Source: an uncultured Ruminococcus sp. (GTDB taxonomy: Bacteria > Bacillota_A > Clostridia > Oscillospirales > Ruminococcaceae). From it: 10,522 nucleotides of DNA. The notes under the pieces are model-generated. The model worked only from the letters and a program-made list of their open reading frames with translations. It was not told the origin of the DNA and did no database searches. The position numbers were made by a program, and so were the translations under genes. Positions within the stretch are counted from its first letter, which is position 1. Every line of letters begins with the position of its first letter. Location of the stretch: NCBI GenBank assembly GCA_937880065.1, contig CALFMA010000687.1:1-10522 (forward strand). The letters run 5' to 3'. Of the stretch, positions 6,408 through 10,522 are shown piece by piece.

Positions 6408-6429
6408 TAATATATAGCAAATGAAGCTT
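6389..6429. promoter_or_regulatory. Perfect 17-bp inverted repeat over the -10 box and start site
   Basis: AAGCTTCATTTGCTATA (6389-6405) and TATAGCAAATGAAGCTT (6413-6429) are perfect inverted copies with a 7-bp centre. The repeat covers the spacer, the -10 box and the likely start point. Only the right arm would be transcribed, so it acts as DNA (an operator) rather than as an RNA hairpin or terminator. Binding by the Xre domain encoded just downstream is inferred. Confidence 0.7.
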
Positions 6430-6431
6430 TA

Positions 6432-6450
6432 TTGTTGCTGATAGCGACAA
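6432..6450. promoter_or_regulatory. Palindromic operator-like site, leader copy
   Basis: TTGTTGCTGATAGCGACAA is an imperfect inverted repeat (one mismatched pair) of the same type as those at 694-712 and 6302-6320. It lies about 18-37 bases after the expected transcription start of the HTH-dehydrogenase gene and before its ribosome binding site (GGAGG, 6461-6465), a position suited to repression. Confidence 0.5.
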
Positions 6451-6470
6451 TATTAAAATAGGAGGAAATT

Positions 6471-7961
6471 ATGAAACATTTAGCATTGAATAAGCTTGCT
6501 GAAACAGTAGCAGGTAAAAGAAAGGCACTTGGTATTTCCCAGACAGCTCTTTCTGAAAGTACAGGCATAAACCGTTCAATTTTATCAAGACTTGAAGCAG
6601 AGGACTATACACCCTCTGTTGACCAGCTTCTTGCGTTGTCAGAAGTTCTTGATTTTAACTATTCAGATTTATTTGAGGATGACAAAATTGCTGTTGAAGC
6701 AGTTGAGCGTAAGAAAATTGCAGTAGCAGGTACAGGCTATGTCGGCTTATCCCTCGCAGTACTTCTTTCACAGCATAACGATGTAACAGCAGTTGATATT
6801 GTTCCTGAAAAGGTTGAAAAGCTTAACAACTGGACTTCACCTATACAGGATGATTATATCGAAAAATATCTTGCTGAACACGAGGAGAGAAATCTCTCAT
6901 TTGTAGCAACTACAGACGCTGAATCCGCATATAAGGACGCTGATTTTATTATTATAGCTGCTCCTACAAACTATGACCCCAAGACAAATTTCTTTGATTG
7001 TTCCGCTGTTGAAAGTGTATTGTCACTCATTAAATCCGTTACAGAGAGCAGAGAAAACAAACCTACAATTGTTATCAAATCCACAATTCCTGTTGGATAT
7101 ACAATGCAGGTTCGTGAAAAGCTTGGTATGGACAATATTATTTTCAGCCCTGAATTTCTCCGTGAGAGTAAGGCTCTTTATGATAATCTCTATCCCAGCC
7201 GTATTATCGTTGGCTCTGATGAAAATAATATGGAGCAGGCTAAAATTTTTGCTTCACTTCTCAGACAAGGTGCGGTTAAGACAGATATTCCTATGCTCTT
7301 TATGGCAACTACAGAAGCAGAAGCAACAAAGCTTTTCGTAAATACATATCTTGCACTTCGTGTAAGCTATTTCAATGAGCTTGACACCTATGCAGAAGTA
7401 AAAAATCTTGATACAGCAAATATTATCAAGGGTGTGTGCCTTGACCCACGTGTTGGCGATTACTACAACAATCCAAGCTTTGGTTATGGCGGATACTGTC
7501 TGCCAAAGGATACAAAGCAGCTTCTTGCAAACTATCAGAATGTGCCACAGAATATGATGTCTGCTATTGTTGAATCCAACCGTACACGTAAGGATTTCAT
7601 TGCTGACCGTGTGCTTAATAAAGCAGGTTATTATAGTTATAGCGACAATAGTGATTGGAATGCAAATTCTGAAAAGAATATTGTTGTAGGTGTATATCGT
7701 CTTACAATGAAATCCAACTCTGACAATTTCCGCCAGTCCTCTATTCAGGGCGTAATGAAGCGTATTAAGGCTAAGGGTGCAAAGATAGTGATTTATGAGC
7801 CTACACTTAAAGATGGAGAAACATTTTTTGGAAGTGTAGTAGTTAATAATCTGAAAAAATTCAAAACTATGTCTGATGCTATTATAGCCAATCGTTATGA
7901 TACTTGTCTTGACGATGTTTTTGATAAAGTATATACAAGAGATATCTTCAAAAGAGATTAA
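6471..7961 (+). CDS. Xre-type HTH domain fused to UDP-glucose 6-dehydrogenase
   Basis: A 496-residue fusion. Residues 8-68 form an Xre/HTH_3 DNA-binding domain ([18 protein letters not shown], then [20 protein letters not shown]). A linker near 70-81 leads to a complete nucleotide-sugar dehydrogenase, which oxidises UDP-glucose to UDP-glucuronate with two NAD+. Visible elements are the NAD-binding GTGYVG (87-92), the SPEFLRE motif (226-232), Lys287 in [12 protein letters not shown], and catalytic Cys343 in [14 protein letters not shown]. The enzyme part alone is about 415 residues, normal for the family, so the HTH is an addition and the enzyme looks intact. The ATG has a strong GGAGG (6461-6465). 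Related nucleotide-sugar enzymes such as UDP-mannose/GDP-mannose dehydrogenases are possible, but UDP-glucose is most likely. The palindromes at the promoter suggest autoregulation. An epimerase stub follows. Confidence 0.93.
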   Translation: MKHLALNKLAETVAGKRKALGISQTALSESTGINRSILSRLEAEDYTPSVDQLLALSEVLDFNYSDLFEDDKIAVEAVERKKIAVAGTGYVGLSLAVLLSQHNDVTAVDIVPEKVEKLNNWTSPIQDDYIEKYLAEHEERNLSFVATTDAESAYKDADFIIIAAPTNYDPKTNFFDCSAVESVLSLIKSVTESRENKPTIVIKSTIPVGYTMQVREKLGMDNIIFSPEFLRESKALYDNLYPSRIIVGSDENNMEQAKIFASLLRQGAVKTDIPMLFMATTEAEATKLFVNTYLALRVSYFNELDTYAEVKNLDTANIIKGVCLDPRVGDYYNNPSFGYGGYCLPKDTKQLLANYQNVPQNMMSAIVESNRTRKDFIADRVLNKAGYYSYSDNSDWNANSEKNIVVGVYRLTMKSNSDNFRQSSIQGVMKRIKAKGAKIVIYEPTLKDGETFFGSVVVNNLKKFKTMSDAIIANRYDTCLDDVFDKVYTRDIFKRD

Positions 7962-7997
7962 TGCTTTAATAACTATCATATTGAATTAGTTTTCTGA

Positions 7998-8090
7998 AAA
8001 CGATATAATGACTACGGTTTCACACCGAAAATTACTATCCGTGAGGGATTACGTGCCTTTGCGGAGTGGTATAAGGAATTTTATTGTTGA
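7998..8090 (+). pseudogene. 3' remnant of a nucleotide-sugar epimerase gene (UDP-glucuronate 4-epimerase type)
   Basis: The frame from 8010 reads DYGFTPKITIREGLRAF followed by AEWYKEFYC and a stop at 8088-8090. This is the characteristic C-terminal end of extended SDR nucleotide-sugar epimerases, especially UDP-glucuronate 4-epimerases (DYGF.P...LREGL..FA.WYK.FY). The frame is closed by a TGA at 7995-7997, and only 36 bp separate the dehydrogenase stop from it, so nearly the whole epimerase gene (normally around 330 codons or more) is gone. Confidence 0.8.
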
Positions 8091-8132
8091 TAAGCATAAG
8101 CTTTAGAATTCATAGATTCACAAAGAAAAGTC

Positions 8133-8177
8133 AAATGCGACATCTCACAGAGTCGGTTTCTGTGAGGTGTCGCATTT
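8133..8177. terminator. Strong bidirectional terminator between converging genes
   Basis: A 19-bp stem (8133-8151 with 8159-8177, one G-T pair, loop of seven) begins AAATGCGACA and ends TGTCGCATTT. T-rich sequence follows on the plus strand, and on the minus strand the stem is followed by GACTTTTCTTTG. It serves the dehydrogenase transcript and the anti-sigma transcript, which converge here. Confidence 0.88.
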
Positions 8178-8197
8178 ATGTTTAAAAGTTCTGTATT

Positions 8198-8998
8198 TTA
8201 AAACAGGGATTGAGAAGAAATCCAAAGTGGGAATTCTTGGGTATTGTTGTAATAATAGATGCTGTTTCCATTTTCATCATAAGCGGTAGCATTTATTTCA
8301 TTAGTTTCTGCATTGATTGCATCGAAAGTAAAGAGCAGCAATTTTCCTGTATGGACTTCCTTTGTTTGTTTTTGACCGAAACAAGTTACTTCAACTGTTT
8401 TTATGTTTTCATCATAAGCAATAATCGGGAACAATTGTACACCTTCATCATAATAGTAAGCATATAATTCACCGGTTGTTTCAATACCGATATTTTTGTC
8501 ATACATACTCCATTTAGGCCAGTTTAACCAGTTGTCGTGACTTTTCCAGCCCAATAATGTTTTTTCAACTGAAACAACATCAAAACAGCTGGAACTATCA
8601 TAAATATAGAAATGATAATTATCTTTCCATTTATAGCAGGAGATGATTTCAGATGTTTCATTTAATCGTCCGCTTAAATCAGCGGCAGACTTGGAATTTA
8701 AACGGTAACCGTTTGCATAATTCAGGCAAATAAAACAGAATAATCCGACGAATAGTCCAATTAAAGTGGTGGTTACAAATTTTCTTTTTCGTATTTTAGC
8801 TGCTAAATGAATATATTTTTCATCTTTATGTTCTTCTATGGAAATTAATTCCTTGCTGAGTGATTTATAATATTCTGAACAATTTTTACATTCCGAAAGA
8901 TGTTCTATTACTGTTTTTTCACTTGATTCGGAAGCTGCATTATCCAGACAAAGAGGCATCAAATCCTGTATCATATCACATTTATATTTCATAACCAT
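8198..8998 (-). CDS. Anti-sigma factor with zinc-binding N-terminus and one membrane span
   Basis: A 266-residue membrane-bound anti-sigma factor that should hold the neighbouring ECF sigma factor inactive. The N-terminal cytoplasmic part carries the ZAS/zf-HC2 motif H-x3-C-x2-C (His33, Cys37, Cys40), with Cys7 as a possible fourth ligand. A transmembrane helix at about 74-93 (FVTTTLIGLFVGLFCFICL) is followed by an extracytoplasmic domain of about 170 residues, rich in Trp and Tyr, which I do not recognise; it presumably senses the signal. The start overlaps the end of the sigma gene by 17 bp. AAAGGAG sits only four bases before the first ATG, so the ATG two codons later may be used instead. 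The strong terminator at 8133-8177 lies just past its stop. Confidence 0.87.
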   Translation of the reverse strand: MVMKYKCDMIQDLMPLCLDNAASESSEKTVIEHLSECKNCSEYYKSLSKELISIEEHKDEKYIHLAAKIRKRKFVTTTLIGLFVGLFCFICLNYANGYRLNSKSAADLSGRLNETSEIISCYKWKDNYHFYIYDSSSCFDVVSVEKTLLGWKSHDNWLNWPKWSMYDKNIGIETTGELYAYYYDEGVQLFPIIAYDENIKTVEVTCFGQKQTKEVHTGKLLLFTFDAINAETNEINATAYDENGNSIYYYNNTQEFPLWISSQSLF

Positions 8999-9485
8999 AA
9001 ATCTCCTTTAACTGTTGTTTAATTTTAATTTTCGCCCTTGAAAATATAACCTTGGCTGTTGTTTCTCTGATACCCGTCAATTTTCCTATTTCCTTATACG
9101 GTAGTTCATCAAATAGACGATACATCACAACACTTTGGCTTCTTTCGTCTAAATTTGAAATTATCTCTTTTATATGAATTATCAGCTGTTTATTTTCTGT
9201 CATTGTATCAAGGTTCATATTATCGTGTTTAGTAAGAATAGCATCTTCTATGCAAGATTCTTTCGAATGAGTTTTCATGTAATTGTAATATGTGTTTTTG
9301 GCTATCTGACACAGCCATGATTTTATAGAACAGTCACCTCGAAATCGTTTCAATGACAGATATGCCTGATAAAAACTTTCTTGAGTTATTTCTTCGGCTA
9401 AATTATCATGATAATCTGTTAGTTTCAATATGTAATGATATACATAGCTGTAGTATAAATGGTATAATTCTTCAAAGTCGCCCAC
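8982..9485 (-). CDS. ECF-type RNA polymerase sigma factor
   Basis: A 167-residue extracytoplasmic-function sigma factor. Region 2 covers about residues 4-70, with DNLAEEITQESFYQAYLS, the RF segment and SIKSWLCQIAKNTYYNYMK. Region 4 covers about 98-160, with LDERSQSVVMYRLFDELPY, KEIGKLTGI and the recognition helix TTAKVIFSRAKIKIKQQL. It directs polymerase to target promoters when freed from the adjoining anti-sigma factor. The frame can start at GTG 9497, but that codon is part of the ribosome binding site (GAGGAGGTG). The GTG at 9485, nine bases after it, fits better and gives MGDFEELYHLYY, a typical ECF start. The two genes overlap and are surely co-translated. Its regulon is unknown. Confidence 0.9.
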   Translation of the reverse strand: MGDFEELYHLYYSYVYHYILKLTDYHDNLAEEITQESFYQAYLSLKRFRGDCSIKSWLCQIAKNTYYNYMKTHSKESCIEDAILTKHDNMNLDTMTENKQLIIHIKEIISNLDERSQSVVMYRLFDELPYKEIGKLTGIRETTAKVIFSRAKIKIKQQLKEIYGYEI

Positions 9486-9603
9486 GGTTATTAACACCTC
9501 CTCAATTCTGTAATTATAAGCTGCTTATATCTATTAGTATCAATTTTCGGAAAAAGGTAACATAGTTTTTAAAATTTTATAAAAAACATTTCTTTGCTGT
9601 TAT

Positions 9604-9632
9604 ATTATATCATAATACTGATTAGTGTTCAA
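9604..9632 (-). promoter_or_regulatory. Sigma-A-type promoter for the sigma/anti-sigma operon
   Basis: On the minus strand TTGAAC (9632-9627) and TATAAT (9609-9604) are spaced by 17 bp. This would start transcription near 9597 and give a leader of about 110 nt before the sigma gene. An ECF-type autoregulated promoter may exist closer to the gene, but I cannot identify one with confidence. Confidence 0.65.
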
Positions 9633-9692
9633 GACTGATTTTTATAACAAATGTTGTCAGAGATGGAATAAGGTGGATTTTTAAAAAGCATA

Positions 9693-9721
9693 TTGCATTT
9701 TATATAAATATTCGATATAAT
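9693..9721 (+). promoter_or_regulatory. Sigma-A-type promoter for the second lipoprotein
   Basis: TTGCAT (9693-9698) and TATAAT (9716-9721) with a 17-bp spacer. It diverges from the promoter at 9604-9632; the -35 boxes of the two lie about 60 bp apart, so a regulator bound between them could affect both. Confidence 0.7.
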
Positions 9722-9798
9722 AAGATAACGGATTAATGTGGTATTTTAGTAATATAATGCTAACTGATAATACGATTATTAATAAGGGGAGAATATTT

Positions 9799-10470
9799 AT
9801 GAAAAGAAAAATACTTAGTCTGTTTCTCTGCTCGCTGATGTTGACAGGCAGCGTTTGTGGGTGTGATAGTAAATCCGATTTATCACAAAGCGGAAGTTCA
9901 ACAATCACTGACATACCTGCTGAAGCAATGGAAAGATTGAATAAAGCTCACGATATAGAGCCTGTAATCGCACCTAAAGAGGAATGGGATACTGAAAAAA
10001 TCTGCAATTCATTTTATATAAATGGCAAACAGTTCTCTTATCCATGCACCATTAATGAGCTTGGTGAGGGTTTTGAAATTATTGATACTGAAGAATATAA
10101 GTTAAAGTATGACAAGGACAAGAAAACAGGAAGCTGTTATCTCTCATATTATGGGAAAACAGTCGTGAATGTCAGACTCTATGATTGTCAGAATATTGCT
10201 GATATATCCGATTCTCCGATTGGTGGAATGGCATTTATGCAGGATCTGAATAAAGATTACGTATTCCCTGTTTCTTTTAATGGAGTGACTATTGGCGATA
10301 ATATAGAACGAGTTTTTGACAGACTTTCATTTCTGGAATCTTATAGTGATGTATGGGAAGATGAGACTGAATTTTATTCTTTTAATTATGAGAATGAGGA
10401 CATAAAGATTTATTGCTTGTGTATTAACGATTGTGTTACTGATATATCATTTAATTTTAAACAGAAGTAG
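9799..10470 (+). CDS. Putative lipoprotein
   Basis: A 223-residue predicted lipoprotein of unknown function, exported and anchored on the outer face of the membrane. The signal peptide is MKRKILSLFLCSLMLTGSVC followed by GC, with Cys22 the likely lipidated residue (V-C-G-C). A Ser-rich linker follows (about 23-40). The body has two recognisable blocks: QFSYPCTINELGEGFEI (79-94) with LSYYGKTVVNVRLYD after it, and VSFNGVTIGDNIERVFDRL (158-176). The lipoprotein at 79-642 has the same blocks in the same order. A longer frame begins at 9736, but GGGGAGA (9786-9792) and the signal peptide fix the start at 9799. It lies divergent from the sigma operon, which suggests but does not prove control by that sigma factor. 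Confidence 0.87.
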   Translation: MKRKILSLFLCSLMLTGSVCGCDSKSDLSQSGSSTITDIPAEAMERLNKAHDIEPVIAPKEEWDTEKICNSFYINGKQFSYPCTINELGEGFEIIDTEEYKLKYDKDKKTGSCYLSYYGKTVVNVRLYDCQNIADISDSPIGGMAFMQDLNKDYVFPVSFNGVTIGDNIERVFDRLSFLESYSDVWEDETEFYSFNYENEDIKIYCLCINDCVTDISFNFKQK

Positions 10471-10490
10471 TATTCTGTTAAACCTAAAAC

Positions 10491-10519
10491 TTGCATAAAT
10501 TCGAAAGATGTGCTATAAT
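10491..10519 (+). promoter_or_regulatory. Promoter reading out of the window
   Basis: TTGCAT (10491-10496), a 17-bp spacer and TATAAT (10514-10519), with TGC directly before it as an extended -10. Its gene would lie beyond the right edge. Confidence 0.72.
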
Positions 10520-10522
10520 AAT

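Noticed and set aside
7254..7979. A 241-codon open frame on the minus strand opposite the dehydrogenase gene
   Set aside because: It lies antisense to a clearly functional enzyme domain, has low-complexity Ile/Cys/Thr-rich content typical of a shadow frame, and lacks a ribosome binding site.
9681..9914. Minus-strand open frame with a hydrophobic segment overlapping the second lipoprotein start
   Set aside because: The hydrophobic stretch is the complement of the AT-rich promoter and signal-peptide region, and the frame would run through a good plus-strand promoter and lipoprotein start.
10460..10479. Small hairpin AACAGAA/TTCTGTT at the stop of the second lipoprotein gene as a terminator
   Set aside because: The stem is only seven AT-rich pairs and no T run follows.
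1..10522. CRISPR array, tRNA, rRNA, transposase or integrase genes
   Set aside because: No regularly spaced repeats, tRNA-like cloverleaf, rRNA sequence or recognisable mobile-element protein was seen on either strand.

Overview
The window looks like a piece of chromosome from a low-GC, anaerobic gut-type Firmicute, most like the Ruminococcus/Oscillospiraceae or Lachnospiraceae side of the Clostridia. The grounds are AT-rich DNA, strong AGGAGG-type ribosome binding sites, consensus sigma-A promoters, lipoproteins with Cys-containing lipoboxes, and families common in those genomes (LURP-one-like, small HD hydrolase, GNAT, transglutaminase-like). I cannot name a species.

Layout. (1) 1-642: a lipoprotein gene whose start codon seems lost. 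(2) 771-6156: a run of unrelated, mostly small plus-strand genes, nearly all with their own good ribosome binding site: alpha/beta hydrolase, transglutaminase-like protein, an unknown protein, a membrane protein frameshifted in a G run, an unknown protein, a GNAT acetyltransferase, a 53-aa membrane peptide, a SAM methyltransferase, an HD hydrolase and a LURP-one-like protein. A perfect 46-bp direct repeat brackets the unknown/GNAT pair. A possible leader peptide with competing hairpins precedes the methyltransferase. (3) 6157-6470: a 314-bp regulatory stretch holding the 3' remnant of a second HD gene, a consensus promoter under a perfect 17-bp inverted repeat, and two copies of another palindrome. 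(4) 6471-7961: an Xre-type helix-turn-helix fused in frame to a full UDP-glucose 6-dehydrogenase, followed by the last ~28 codons of a nucleotide-sugar epimerase gene and a strong terminator shared with the opposite strand. (5) 8198-9485, minus strand: an anti-sigma factor and ECF sigma factor pair. (6) 9693-10470: a divergent lipoprotein related to the one at the left edge, then a promoter firing out of the window.

The most interesting locus is the HTH-dehydrogenase fusion. The fused DNA-binding domain, the palindrome over its own promoter, and a second palindrome found beside that promoter and again in front of the hydrolase at 771 together suggest a self-regulating enzyme with a small local regulon. 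That is inference: only the sequences are seen. The epimerase stub suggests the dehydrogenase once sat in a UDP-glucuronate to UDP-galacturonate pathway that has been cut down.

The sigma/anti-sigma pair is a conventional cell-envelope signalling module. Its promoter diverges from that of the downstream lipoprotein, but I see no proof that the sigma factor controls it.
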